The notes: generated from the sequence alone by a model not told the origin. A DNA stretch of 64,000 bases from Treponema berlinense (GCF_900167025.1 NZ_FUXC01000002.1:186001-250000), one strand, 5' to 3'. Shown: positions 34,414-43,803, counted from the first letter of the stretch. A program made the numbers and translations.

Positions 34414-35347
34414 CGAACGTCAGATAAACCGCGCTGTGCTTGGAGGAAAAGATTCTCCTTCGGAAATAAAACTTCCGGTCGGGCTTTTGCTTCTAAATGG
34501 AAAAGGAAGCCAGTTCCGTTCTGCCATCCTGGAAAAACTGATAAAAATGGGTTTTGAGCAGATTGTTTCGGTCGAAAAAAATCACGAAAATTACAATATA
34601 AATGAACTTTCGCGAAAATTTCCGTCAGTAAAATTTGTAATTCCTTTGGAAAAAGTAAACGAAGGCGAGCTTATAAATATCGGAATGTCGGAATTTTCGT
34701 GCGACAATGTTTTGGTTTTTCGCGACAATTTAAAAATCGAAGGCGAATTGATTTCTCCGCGCGTCCTTGAACGAATCGAAGAATTAAAGATTTTATGCAC
34801 AAGTCCACGGCTCACCTGCGGTTCAATTACGAATTTTCCGCTGATTTTTTCACCGACTGTAAGAGGCTCAACTTTTGATGTCTTTGCCTCGTCTTCAATT
34901 TCCGACGGTTTAAAAACTCTTTATCCGCTTGATAACATCGGTATTTACAATAGAAAAAAATTTATCGAGCTCGGTGGTTTTGATTATACAATCAGTTCCC
35001 TGCATTGGCAGACTCTGGACTTTTTTATGCGCGCATGGCTTTGGGGCGAAAAAGTCTTGATTTCAACTTTGTACAGTTTTTCTTATGAAGATGATTTTCC
35101 TGTTGAAAATTTAACTGCGAACCTGTCTTACGGACGATTTTTCTTAAAAAATCTGCTTCCGCGTTTTGACGAAGATCACGGAGTTATTCCAAAATCTTCA
35201 TTTTTTGTATATCTTTTAAGATCAGGATGCGGTTTAATTGAATCATGCAGACAGTTTTGCGATGCCCGGAACTGGGTTTCTAAAAACAAATACCGTTTTA
35301 AAATCGATGCAAAATATCTTGTAGAAAACTGGGGGAAAATAAAATGA
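34388..35347 (+). CDS. Probable GT-A-fold (GT2-like) glycosyltransferase
   Basis: This soluble 319-residue protein lacks a signal peptide. Residues 25-210 have a GT2-like alternating pattern: LLNGKGSQFRSAILEKLIKM, a DNVLVFRDNL segment where a DxD would be, GIYNRKKFIELGGFD (the family FR-x-x-x-GGFDE-like motif) and an acceptor-binding tail. The metal-binding DxD is not obvious. It overlaps both neighbours (26 bases upstream, 4 bases downstream), so the four genes here are one operon. Confidence 0.6.
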   Translation: MNTIPLIFNERQINRAVLGGKDSPSEIKLPVGLLLLNGKGSQFRSAILEKLIKMGFEQIVSVEKNHENYNINELSRKFPSVKFVIPLEKVNEGELINIGMSEFSCDNVLVFRDNLKIEGELISPRVLERIEELKILCTSPRLTCGSITNFPLIFSPTVRGSTFDVFASSSISDGLKTLYPLDNIGIYNRKKFIELGGFDYTISSLHWQTLDFFMRAWLWGEKVLISTLYSFSYEDDFPVENLTANLSYGRFFLKNLLPRFDEDHGVIPKSSFFVYLLRSGCGLIESCRQFCDARNWVSKNKYRFKIDAKYLVENWGKIK

Positions 35348-37824
35348 CGATTCTTGTTGTTCAATGCAGGCTTTCTTCCACCCGTCTTCCGGGAAAGGCT
35401 TTGCTGCCGCTCGGAAATTCAACTGTTCTTGACTGGACTCTTGCCGCTATGAAAAAAGTTCCAGCGGATGAATACTATCTTGCGACAGACAGCGAAAGTT
35501 GCGGACAGCTTGCTCCAGTTGCAAAACGCAATGGCTTTAATGTTTTTGAAGGTCCTCTTGAAGATGTCCTTGAGCGTTTTTGCCTTTTAATAAAAAAAAC
35601 TAAGGCGGATACAGTAATTCGTGCTACTGCGGACAATCCGTTCCTCTTTTATGACTGTGCGATTTCCCTGCTTGAACAGTACAACCGCCGTTCTCAGACT
35701 GGAAAATGCGACTACATAACTTATACAGGACTTCCTCATGGAAGCGGAGTTGAAATTTTTAATGCGGAATCGCTTTTAAAAGCCGCATCCTTGACAGAAG
35801 AGCCTTATGATCACGAACACGTCGGCCCGTCTCTCTATAATCATCCTGAAAATTTTACGAGTGTAATGCTTGCTTCACCTTCTCAGTGGAACAGACCTTC
35901 TTTAAGAACGACAATCGACACTCCTGCGGATTATCGCCGTGCTTGTACGGTTGTAAGAAACCTCGGCGGAACCGGCCCTTACACAAGTGAAGAAATTATC
36001 CGTGCTTTTGAAGATGATTCTATAAAATTTCCTGTTTTGTGCGTTCCTTGCGTAAAAAAAGGAAAGGGAACAGGTCATTTGCGCCGTTGTCTTGCAATTG
36101 CCACCTCAATCGGTGCAAATGTTTATATTCCGGATGATGCTGACCTTGAAGAAAAAGACGAAGTAATCGACGCTGCAAAAAAGGATGGTTTTTCAGAAAG
36201 CCAGATAGTCAATTCGCTTCCAGAAAAAGACGAATACAGCCTGATTGTGACAGACGCCTTTGTCTTAGACCGGGAATTCGCGTTAAAACTTTCGACTCTT
36301 GCTCCTCTTGCCGCAATTGACGAAGGTTCTTTGAATACGGATTTGTGCGATTACCTTTTGGACATAATTCCTTCTTATGGACTTCAGCGCCCTGCAAATA
36401 TTGCGGATCCGTCATATATAACTCTTCCAAAGAACAAACGCACGGAAAAACTTAAGAGTGCCGAAGACATAAAATCAATTCTTGTTACTGTCGGCGGTGA
36501 AGATCCTGCCGATTTAGTCGTTCCTGCTTCGATTTCTTATGCAAAACTCGGTTACAAAGTTACGGCCATTGTTCAAAATCCCGAAGTTTCTGAAAAACGC
36601 GTTGAGCCTGAAATTTTAGACAAAATCACTTTTATAAAACCTGTGCACAATTTGCGCGAGCAGCTTTTTAATTACGATGTTGTCGTAACTCATTACGGTT
36701 TTACTGCTTTTGAAGCGGTTGCGGCAGGCTGCGCGGTCGTTCTTCTTGGAACAACTCCTCTTCACGTAAATCTTGCCCGAAAATACGGATTTAAATGTCT
36801 TTCTGTACAGAATATAAACGAAATCGGCGCAGAATTCTCTCTTTCTGACGTAAATGAGCTTTATCCTGCAGGTCATTTTGCCCGGCTTTCTCCAGAAAAA
36901 AATGATTTGGGAAAATTTGTCAGAATGCTTTCAAAAGGAAGAAGGCTTTTCTGTCCGATTTGCACGACTGATCATCTGACTTTTGAAGATCAGATTATCT
37001 GCCGGACAAACAAACGCACTTTCCGCCGCTGCAACACTTGCGGAATGCTTTATATGTCTTATACGGCAGATCCAGAAAACACTTCTTACAACGAAAAATA
37101 TTTTTTTGAAAGTTACAAAAAACAGTACGGAAAAACTTATCTTGAAGATTTTGAATCAATCAAAAGTCAGTGCGTAAGGCGAACTGGAGTAATTGACTAT
37201 ATTTTCCGGAACTCTCATAAGCTTATTACTCCTGCGGTTCTTGACGTAGGATGTGCTTTTGGTCCGTTTATGGATGCTGCGAACGATGCCGGCTGGCAGG
37301 TTTTTGGAACAGACATTTCCGCCGAAGCCGTAAGTTATGTTCAGGAAAAGCTCCATTATCCTGCAACCTGCGCCGCATTTCCGGCTTTTGATGCTGCGGC
37401 CGAGTTTGGAATAAATGAATTTGACGCCGTTACGATGTGGTATGTAATCGAGCATTTTCAAAATCTGGACAGCGTGCTCAAGGCTGTTTCAAAAATATTG
37501 AAAAAAGGCGGAGTTTTTGCATTCAGCACGCCTTCTGCAGGAGGCGTTTCCGGAAGGTTTAACACCCATTCGTTTTTTCAAAACAGCCCGGCGGATCACT
37601 ATTCGCTTTGGGAACCGAACCGTGTTTCTTCGATTTTGAAAAAATACGGATTTAAAATCGAAAAAATCCTGAGCACAGGCCATCATCCGGAACGATTTCC
37701 GAATCTTGCCGGTTCAAAACCAAACAGCCTCAAATGGGCTTTTTATACGGCTGCAAGCCACTTTTTTGGGCTTGGTGATACTTTTGAAGTTTATTGCCGG
37801 AAAGAACGCGATATTCAGCAGTAA
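35344..37824 (+). CDS. Three-domain fusion: SpsF-type cytidylyltransferase, PseG-like glycosyl hydrolase/transferase, methyltransferase
   Basis: Domain 1 (1-235) is an SpsF/CMP-sugar synthetase type: VQCRLSSTRLPGKALLPLG, ATDSE, VIRATADNPF. Domain 2 (about 236-530) is PseG/MurG-like: KKGKGTGHLRRCLAIATSIG, TDAFVLD, LVTVGGEDPADL, VVTHYGFTAFEAVAAGCAVV. Domain 3 (about 535-826) begins with a zinc-ribbon-like CPIC...CRTNKRTFRRCNTCGM and continues as a class I SAM methyltransferase (VLDVGCAFGPFMDAANDAGW, MWYVIEHFQNLDSVLKAVSK). At 826 residues it carries three steps usually made by separate proteins. It could activate, trim and methylate a nonulosonic-acid-like sugar, but the substrate is inferred. 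Confidence 0.82.
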   Translation: MTILVVQCRLSSTRLPGKALLPLGNSTVLDWTLAAMKKVPADEYYLATDSESCGQLAPVAKRNGFNVFEGPLEDVLERFCLLIKKTKADTVIRATADNPFLFYDCAISLLEQYNRRSQTGKCDYITYTGLPHGSGVEIFNAESLLKAASLTEEPYDHEHVGPSLYNHPENFTSVMLASPSQWNRPSLRTTIDTPADYRRACTVVRNLGGTGPYTSEEIIRAFEDDSIKFPVLCVPCVKKGKGTGHLRRCLAIATSIGANVYIPDDADLEEKDEVIDAAKKDGFSESQIVNSLPEKDEYSLIVTDAFVLDREFALKLSTLAPLAAIDEGSLNTDLCDYLLDIIPSYGLQRPANIADPSYITLPKNKRTEKLKSAEDIKSILVTVGGEDPADLVVPASISYAKLGYKVTAIVQNPEVSEKRVEPEILDKITFIKPVHNLREQLFNYDVVVTHYGFTAFEAVAAGCAVVLLGTTPLHVNLARKYGFKCLSVQNINEIGAEFSLSDVNELYPAGHFARLSPEKNDLGKFVRMLSKGRRLFCPICTTDHLTFEDQIICRTNKRTFRRCNTCGMLYMSYTADPENTSYNEKYFFESYKKQYGKTYLEDFESIKSQCVRRTGVIDYIFRNSHKLITPAVLDVGCAFGPFMDAANDAGWQVFGTDISAEAVSYVQEKLHYPATCAAFPAFDAAAEFGINEFDAVTMWYVIEHFQNLDSVLKAVSKILKKGGVFAFSTPSAGGVSGRFNTHSFFQNSPADHYSLWEPNRVSSILKKYGFKIEKILSTGHHPERFPNLAGSKPNSLKWAFYTAASHFFGLGDTFEVYCRKERDIQQ

Positions 37825-37863
37825 AAGCTAAAAAAAACGAATTAAAAAAGGAAAATTTTAAAA

Positions 37864-39477
37864 ATGAACGAAAAAGCGGTAATCATACTTGGCGCAGGAC
37901 TTATGCAAAAACCTGCAATCTGTGCTGCAAAGGAACTTGGTTTTAAGACAGTTGTTGCCGACGGAAATCCTGACGCAGTCTGCTCAAAAATGGCAGATAT
38001 TTTTGAGCCCGTCGATTTAAAAGACAAGGACGGTTTGGTTCAGCTTGCCGAAAAAATCAAAGAAAAAGGAATGGTTATTGCCGGTGTTTTTACGGCAGGC
38101 ACTGATTTTTCGGCAAATACAGCTTACGTTGCAGAGCATCTTGGTCTTTTTGGACACAGGTACGAATCTTGCCTGAACGCTTCGAATAAAGTCAGAATGC
38201 GCGAATGTTTTAAGAAAAATGGAGTTCCGAGTCCGGAATTTGAAGAAGTTGATGAAAATCGTCTGGAAGAACTTTTGATTCTTGCAAAAAATAACAAAAT
38301 TTCTTTTCCGAAAGTTATAAAACCTGTCGACAACATGGGAGGCCGTGGTTGCAGGCTTGTCCGCTCAGAAGAAGAGCTTAGGCCTGCGGTTTCCTGCGCA
38401 ATAAATAACAGCCGGACAAAAAAGGCTATTTTTGAAGATTATATGGAAGGCGCGGAATTCAGCATTGACGCGCTCATTTACAATGGAACTTTTACGGTTA
38501 CAGGTTTTGCCGACAGACATATCTATTATCCGCCGTATTTTATCGAAACCGGACATACAATGCCTTCTGCGGCCGATTCAAAAATCAAGAACGAACTTAT
38601 TGCAACCTTTGCCCTTGGAGCAAAAGCCCTCGGTTTAACTCAGGGAGTTGCAAAAGCGGACATAAAATATACAAAAAACGGTCCAATGATTGGAGAAATC
38701 GCAGCCCGTCTTTCCGGCGGCTACATGAGCGGATGGACTTTTCCCCTTTCTTCCGGCTGTTTTCTTACAAAAGAAGCGTTAAAAATATCTGTCGGAATGG
38801 AACCTGATTATATTTTAAAAAATCGCAAAAAAATCGAATGGAATCCGCATCTGTCTGTAAAAAACAGCGTTCAGCCGTTTGAGCTTTATGAGCTTGAGTC
38901 AAAAAATGTGAGCGCAGAGCGGGCATGGCTTAGCATTCCTGGAAAAATAGCAGAAATCCGTGGCTTAAAAGAAGCTTCGGAAGTTTGTGGGGTAGAGGAA
39001 GTTCTTCCACGGGCAAAAAAAGATGATGAAGTGGATTTTCCGCGCAACAATGTAGAAAAATGCGGGAATATAATTACTAAGGCTTCTGACAGAAAATCAG
39101 CCGAAAAAGCGGCTTATGACGCCTTGAATAAAATCACTTTAATTCTCGAGACAAACAATAAAAAAACCGAAGATTTTCTTGAAAAAATTGAACTTGCGGA
39201 CGAAAAAGGTTTTCCACCTTCGGCGTTTGATGTTGAACTCGACTGGTCAAAAATCTGCAATATTCCTGCAAATGCAAAAATAGCGGATTTTGTTCCGGCA
39301 GAAATAAAAAAAGTTCAAAATCAGATTTGCGACTGGAATCACAGCACATTTGCGCAGGTTGTCGAAAAATTTGATTCAATTTTCCCGGATCACAAAGAGC
39401 TTGACGGAAAAAAATTCTGGAAGTCGGCTTTGAGAGGCTCAATTCAGGGAATGTTGTATACGGCAAAAAAACAATAG
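37864..39477 (+). CDS. ATP-grasp ligase
   Basis: The enzyme belongs to the carbamoyl-phosphate-synthase/PurK-like ATP-grasp superfamily. The N-terminal Rossmann part has IILGAGLMQKPAICAAKELG; the grasp core includes VIKPVDNMGGRGCRLVRS, FEDYMEGAEFSIDALIYNG and GEIAARLSGGYMSG with metal ligands. Such enzymes join a carboxylate to an amine or thiol using ATP. The C-terminal 200 residues are unlike standard members. It follows the fusion gene by 39 bases and likely completes the sugar-related pathway. Confidence 0.85.
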   Translation: MNEKAVIILGAGLMQKPAICAAKELGFKTVVADGNPDAVCSKMADIFEPVDLKDKDGLVQLAEKIKEKGMVIAGVFTAGTDFSANTAYVAEHLGLFGHRYESCLNASNKVRMRECFKKNGVPSPEFEEVDENRLEELLILAKNNKISFPKVIKPVDNMGGRGCRLVRSEEELRPAVSCAINNSRTKKAIFEDYMEGAEFSIDALIYNGTFTVTGFADRHIYYPPYFIETGHTMPSAADSKIKNELIATFALGAKALGLTQGVAKADIKYTKNGPMIGEIAARLSGGYMSGWTFPLSSGCFLTKEALKISVGMEPDYILKNRKKIEWNPHLSVKNSVQPFELYELESKNVSAERAWLSIPGKIAEIRGLKEASEVCGVEEVLPRAKKDDEVDFPRNNVEKCGNIITKASDRKSAEKAAYDALNKITLILETNNKKTEDFLEKIELADEKGFPPSAFDVELDWSKICNIPANAKIADFVPAEIKKVQNQICDWNHSTFAQVVEKFDSIFPDHKELDGKKFWKSALRGSIQGMLYTAKKQ

Positions 39478-39489
39478 ACGGTAAAAAAA

Positions 39490-40524
39490 GTGAATAAAAA
39501 GCATAAAATTTTTTCAGTTTTGTTCTTTATTTTTTTAGTTCCTCTTTCTGCTCAAAAAAAAATGCTTAATCTTCTTGAAGAAAGCTCAAAATCAGGAATT
39601 ACAGTTTACTGGGACAGCCTTTCTGAAAGCGGAATTCTCGAAAAAAACGGACATCAGGTTTCTTTTAGAAAAGGAGACGGCTTTATTCTCGAAGATTACA
39701 AAAAGCTTGTGCTTACAGACAGTCCGGAAGTAAAGGATGGCGCGGTTTTTGTAAGCCAGAATTTTTTGAATGAAGCGGAGAGCCTTTTTAAGACGGAAAA
39801 TTCCCAAAATGGATTTAAAATCGGTGCAATTCTGATTGATCCCGGGCACGGTGGAAAAGATCCGGGAGCGCAGTACACTCACACTGTCAACGGCAAAAAA
39901 ATCACTGTAACAGAAAAAGATATAAACCTTTCTGTCGGAAAAATGCTTTATTCACGCTTAAAAGCCGCATATCCCGACAAAAATATTCAGCTTACGCGTT
40001 CAAAAGACGTTTTTCTTTCGCTTTCGCAGCGTACCGAAATTGCAAACGCAATAAAACTTAAGGACAAGGAAGCGATTCTTTATGTTTCTGTTCACGTAAA
40101 TGCTTCGCTCGATAAAAAAGCCTCAGGTTTTGAAGTCTGGTATCTTTCTCCGGGTTACAGACGCAATGTTCTTGATAAAGGCAGCATTGAAGACAAAGAT
40201 TTGTACACTGTTATGAATTCGATGATGGAAGAAGAATACACGACGGAAAGCATTTTGATTGCAAAATTCATAATGGACGGAATGCAGGCTCAGGTCGGAA
40301 ATCTTTCTTCTGCCCGCGGAATCAAGGCTGAAGAGTGGTTTGTCGTCCGAAATTCAAATATGCCGGCAGTTCTTGTTGAACTCGGTTTTCTTACGAACCA
40401 GAAAGAAGGGCTTCTCTTAAAGGATGAATCTTACTTGCAGAAGCTTTCTCTTGGAATATATAATGGATTATCCGCCTTTGTAACGCATTTTGAGCGTTCA
40501 AGAGGATTTACAGGTTCAAAATGA
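39490..40524 (+). CDS. N-acetylmuramoyl-L-alanine amidase
   Basis: An Amidase_3-type zinc enzyme that cleaves the bond between muramic acid and the stem peptide. A signal peptide (residues 1-21, ending LSA) exports it. Zinc ligands: His120 in DPGHGGKDPGA, Glu142 in TEKDINLSVG, His about 205 in YVSVHVNAS; the catalytic Glu is in AVLVELGFLTNQKE. GTG 39490 is the start. The region 20-105 may be a wall- or partner-binding part. The stop overlaps the next start (ATGA), coupling it to the GerMN-like gene. Confidence 0.92.
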   Translation: MNKKHKIFSVLFFIFLVPLSAQKKMLNLLEESSKSGITVYWDSLSESGILEKNGHQVSFRKGDGFILEDYKKLVLTDSPEVKDGAVFVSQNFLNEAESLFKTENSQNGFKIGAILIDPGHGGKDPGAQYTHTVNGKKITVTEKDINLSVGKMLYSRLKAAYPDKNIQLTRSKDVFLSLSQRTEIANAIKLKDKEAILYVSVHVNASLDKKASGFEVWYLSPGYRRNVLDKGSIEDKDLYTVMNSMMEEEYTTESILIAKFIMDGMQAQVGNLSSARGIKAEEWFVVRNSNMPAVLVELGFLTNQKEGLLLKDESYLQKLSLGIYNGLSAFVTHFERSRGFTGSK

Positions 40525-41015
40525 TGAAAAAAATTTCTTCACTTTTAAAAAACAACCGGAAAGCCCAGCTCTTTTTTGTTCTTCTTGTTGTTTTTATTGT
40601 TTCTCTTTGTTTTTATTTATTTAATTTCCGGGGCTTCCGGTATTCGTTTCGGTATAATATCGCCGGAAGCCAAAAACTTGTTTACGAAAACAGAAATGTT
40701 CCGGACGTAGAAGGCAGTTCAAAGCTTACTCTCTATGTCGAAGAGCTTCTTTCCGGACCTGTGTCGCAGCGTGCGCAGCCGTTTTTTCCGCTCGGCACAC
40801 GCGTGATTTTTTGTTTTTTGCGGGAAGGAACATTGTTCTTAAACCTCTCAGAACAGGCGATTATGAATTTTTCGCCGGACGTAAATTTGCAAAATAGTTA
40901 TGAACTTTTGCAAATGAATGTAAAGGCTAATTTTCCATCAGTAAAGAAAATAGAACTCTTTATTGACGGAAAATCCGTCTTTTTGGACGATAAAATCCAA
41001 ACGAAAAACAATTGA
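40521..41015 (+). CDS. GerMN-like membrane-anchored protein
   Basis: One N-terminal transmembrane helix (QLFFVLLVVFIVSLCFYLF) is followed by a GerMN-type domain (residues 55-155): KLTLYVEELLSGPVSQRAQP, FFPLGTRVIFCFLREGTLFL and LSEQAI. In other bacteria this domain accompanies amidases and germination or sporulation proteins; here it likely assists the cell-wall amidase encoded upstream. Its start overlaps the amidase stop by 4 bases. Confidence 0.8.
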   Translation: MMKKISSLLKNNRKAQLFFVLLVVFIVSLCFYLFNFRGFRYSFRYNIAGSQKLVYENRNVPDVEGSSKLTLYVEELLSGPVSQRAQPFFPLGTRVIFCFLREGTLFLNLSEQAIMNFSPDVNLQNSYELLQMNVKANFPSVKKIELFIDGKSVFLDDKIQTKNN

Positions 41016-41040
41016 CAAAAGCAACCGGTTATAGAATAAT
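41012..41040 (+). promoter_or_regulatory. Sigma-70 promoter of flaA
   Basis: TTGACA (41012-41017) and AATAAT (41035-41040) are 17 bases apart. The promoter overlaps the end of the preceding gene, and transcription would start about 38 bases before the flaA ATG. FlaA is therefore probably read from the housekeeping promoter rather than a late flagellar one. Confidence 0.7.
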
Positions 41041-41084
41041 TATTGAATAACAAGGCTACATCAATCGAATATAAGGAGCTTCGA

Positions 41085-42200
41085 ATGAAGAAAACTTTCG
41101 TTTTATCCGTTGCAGGAATGATGCTTTTGGGTGCATCTGTATTTGCAAAGGAATCAACACTTATCGATTTCACAACTCTTGATGCTGATATTACTATCAA
41201 AGCTCAGGACAGCGATGTTGAAATCCCTGAAAACAGCCGCACAATTATGGATTATGGTGTTGCAGCTGGTGCAACTTTTGACCAGGATCAGAGAGATCTT
41301 ATGAAGACTTCTTTGTACCTTGGAGACTGGGAAATCGTCCTCAACAGTTCGGCACAGACTGTAGGTGCTCTCGCTAACTCTCAGGTTGTACCTGCACCTG
41401 TTCGTGAAAGTGCAAAAGTACCATTTGCTGGAAAAAATGTAATGGGCGTACGCATCGTATTCCCATCTGGAGCATATAATGCAAATGCAAAAATTGTTCC
41501 TCCATTTGAAATTCCTGCTTATGAACCACTTTCAACAGCAGATGCAAATGGAAACCGCCAGCCACAGACAGACGAAGAAAAAGCTTCTGGACGCACATTG
41601 TTCGAAGCTGACAGCGATGATTCTCCAGCTTACGGTGTTGTAAAAAACGTTGGAACAATCAAATCAATTGCTGTTACAACATTGGGTATGAACTTCCCAC
41701 ACGGTCTTTACGTTCTCCTTGGAGATACAGACGGTGTAACTCGCCGCTACTTCATGGGATACCTCGGATTTGACGGCTGGAAAACTCTTACTTGGAACAA
41801 CCCGGACTATATTTCTGAAGTACGTACACGCGAAATTCGCATTTATCCAATCTATCCACGCGGACTTCCATTTGTTAAGTTTGCCGGATTCCAGATTACA
41901 CGCGATGCTTCTCACGTAGGTGATGACTTCATCGGTTATTTCAAAGATGTAAAAATCATTTACGACAAAGCAGAGCTTACTTCAGAACGCGACATTGCTG
42001 ACGAAGATCTTTGGGGTATCGTAACAAAGAAAGAATCTGCTCGTCAGAATTTTGAAATGAGCCGTTTTGGTAACAAGCAGGTTAACCGCTACCTTGAAAA
42101 GTCTAAGATGGCAACAGAAGCTTCATTCTCATCTTCACTTGATGAAAATTCTACTTCTAATGCTCAGTCTAATGGTGGTCAGGCAGCAGATGCTAAATAA
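41085..42200 (+). CDS. flaA: Flagellar filament outer layer protein FlaA
   Basis: FlaA forms the sheath around the periplasmic flagellar filament of spirochaetes. A signal peptide (residues 1-21, ending ASVFA) exports it. The conserved core is present: MGVRIVFPSGAYNANAKIVP, VGTIKSIAVTTLGMNFPHGL, YVLLGDTDGVTRRYFMGYLG, and LPFVKFAGFQITRDASHVGD. The length of 371 residues is near the usual. AAGGAG is 6 bases before ATG 41085. Codons are strongly biased, as expected of an abundant protein. Confidence 0.96.
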   Translation: MKKTFVLSVAGMMLLGASVFAKESTLIDFTTLDADITIKAQDSDVEIPENSRTIMDYGVAAGATFDQDQRDLMKTSLYLGDWEIVLNSSAQTVGALANSQVVPAPVRESAKVPFAGKNVMGVRIVFPSGAYNANAKIVPPFEIPAYEPLSTADANGNRQPQTDEEKASGRTLFEADSDDSPAYGVVKNVGTIKSIAVTTLGMNFPHGLYVLLGDTDGVTRRYFMGYLGFDGWKTLTWNNPDYISEVRTREIRIYPIYPRGLPFVKFAGFQITRDASHVGDDFIGYFKDVKIIYDKAELTSERDIADEDLWGIVTKKESARQNFEMSRFGNKQVNRYLEKSKMATEASFSSSLDENSTSNAQSNGGQAADAK

Positions 42201-42227
42201 GTTTTCTAAATAAGGAAACTTCTGGAA

Positions 42228-42258
42228 ACCGTCCGAGTTTTTCGGGCGGTTTTTTTTA
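42228..42258 (+). terminator. Terminator of flaA
   Basis: A stem AACCGTCCGA / TCGGGCGGTT (one G-U) with a GTTTT loop is followed by eight T. Confidence 0.85.
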
Positions 42259-42342
42259 TGCTTTTTTTACTTTTTCTGTTTTTTTTTTTTGCTCAATATT
42301 TCTTAATTTGCTTTTTTTTATTTTCAATGTTAAATTTTAGCA

Positions 42343-43602
42343 ATGAGCAAAATTACTTTTTCAATTCCGCACAAAGACGAAATAAAAAAAATCTACGAGT
42401 CTTACAATCCAGTTCTTTCAGAAATAATGCAAAAAATTGAAGCAAAACTCAAAAAGACAATAAAACTTGCTTCAATGCCAACTTATAAATCAAGAATAAA
42501 ATCTTTTAATTCGTATTACAGAAAAATTTTACGTCTTAAGGCCGACGAATTTTCTTCCCGGGGAAAACTTGTCGAGTTGACCGATATGATCGGCATTAGG
42601 ATTATTTGTGCCTTTATAGAAGATTTGCACGAAGTTGAGCAGCAGGTCCGCAAAAATTTTACGGTTAAAGAAGTTGAATATAAAGGCAGCGGTGACAATT
42701 TTAGGGAATTTGGATATGAGTCGATTCATGTTTTGATTTCAATTCCAGCTGACTGTATGCCGGATTCTAATTCTGAAAAAGTTCCTGACGGTCTTGTGTG
42801 TGAAATTCAAATAAGGACGATTTTGCAGGATGCCTGGGCGGAAGTTGAGCATGAGCTTATCTATAAGACAGAATTTTCTCCGTTTGATATGCCTTTAAGA
42901 AGAAAACTCGCTTCGATAAATGCAAGTTTAAGTCTTGCAGATACGATTTTTCAGGAAATCCGCGATTATCAAAAAAAACTCCAGCTTGAAACTTCCGAGC
43001 GCCGGGAATCTTTTTATGAAAAAGTTGACGAAACGACAGGAGAATTCTCTGAAGAGGAAAAATCCAAGTTAAAAAGCGACACTAAAGAAATTGGAAAGGC
43101 CAGCCAGTTTATTAGGGGAACGATTGATGATATGTTGCTTGACGCTATACATGCTCATAATAACGGCGAAATGCAGAAGGCTATTGTAATTTACACGCAG
43201 ATTCTTGAATCAAAGCCTGTTCCTGCGGATATTGTTCTTTCTGTAGTTTTTAAGCACCGGGGAATGGCTTATTTTGCTTCCAATGATTATAAAAATGCTC
43301 TAAAAGATTTTGAGTCAAGCGTAAAATATGATGAAAACGGTTTCCGTTCCTATTACTACATTGGAATTGTCTACACAGTTCTTTTGAAATACGAAAAAGC
43401 AATAGAAGCCTTTTCTAAATCCCTTGAAATAAATGAATTTCAATCTCATGCACGTTACAGACGGGCTGTTGCCTATTCAAAAGTTGGAGAAGACGAAAAA
43501 GCTTTGGAAGACCTGTCTGCTGCAGAAGCTATGGGGCTGGAAATTGCGGACGAAAAGCTTTTAAAAGAAAAACTTCTTAAAAAGCTTGATATTAGCATGT
43601 AA
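42343..43602 (+). CDS. RelA/SpoT-domain protein with C-terminal TPRs
   Basis: Residues 30-215 form a (p)ppGpp synthetase-like domain: YKSRIKSFNSYYRKIL, ELTDMIGIRIICAFIEDLHE, FGYESIHVLISIP and CEIQIRTILQDAWAEVEHEL, covering the substrate and catalytic motifs (the Glu-Val/Ile-Gln-Ile-Arg-Thr box). No HD hydrolase domain is present. Residues 265-400 are three to four TPR units (KHRGMAYFASNDYKNALKDF, YYIGIVYTVLLKYEKAIEAF), likely for protein contacts. It is thus a small alarmone synthetase with a protein-binding tail. The start has no strong ribosome site. Confidence 0.8.
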   Translation: MSKITFSIPHKDEIKKIYESYNPVLSEIMQKIEAKLKKTIKLASMPTYKSRIKSFNSYYRKILRLKADEFSSRGKLVELTDMIGIRIICAFIEDLHEVEQQVRKNFTVKEVEYKGSGDNFREFGYESIHVLISIPADCMPDSNSEKVPDGLVCEIQIRTILQDAWAEVEHELIYKTEFSPFDMPLRRKLASINASLSLADTIFQEIRDYQKKLQLETSERRESFYEKVDETTGEFSEEEKSKLKSDTKEIGKASQFIRGTIDDMLLDAIHAHNNGEMQKAIVIYTQILESKPVPADIVLSVVFKHRGMAYFASNDYKNALKDFESSVKYDENGFRSYYYIGIVYTVLLKYEKAIEAFSKSLEINEFQSHARYRRAVAYSKVGEDEKALEDLSAAEAMGLEIADEKLLKEKLLKKLDISM

Positions 43603-43664
43603 AATTTATTAAAAAAAAATAAACAAAAAGTTATAAAAATTTTAAAAAAAATACATTTGAGGTA

Positions 43665-43693
43665 TTGACGTAATTTTTATGATTTGCTAATAT
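43665..43693 (+). promoter_or_regulatory. Promoter of tRNA-Glu
   Basis: TTGACG (43665-43670) and TAATAT (43688-43693) are separated by 17 bases, 35 bases before the tRNA. Confidence 0.75.
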
Positions 43694-43728
43694 CTAATAG
43701 TCAGCTGCGTTGCAGATGATACGAATAA

Positions 43729-43800
43729 GTCTCCTTCGTCTAGTGGTTAGGACATCGGGTTTTCATCCCGACAACAGCAGTTCAATTCTGCTAGGAGATG
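43729..43800 (+). tRNA. tRNA-Glu (TTC)
   Basis: The acceptor GTCTCCT pairs with AGGAGAT (first pair G-U). The anticodon stem TCGGG/CCCGA encloses TTTTCAT (anticodon TTC), and the T arm has TTCAATT. The discriminator is G and CCA is not encoded. Confidence 0.95.
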
Positions 43801-43803
43801 TAA

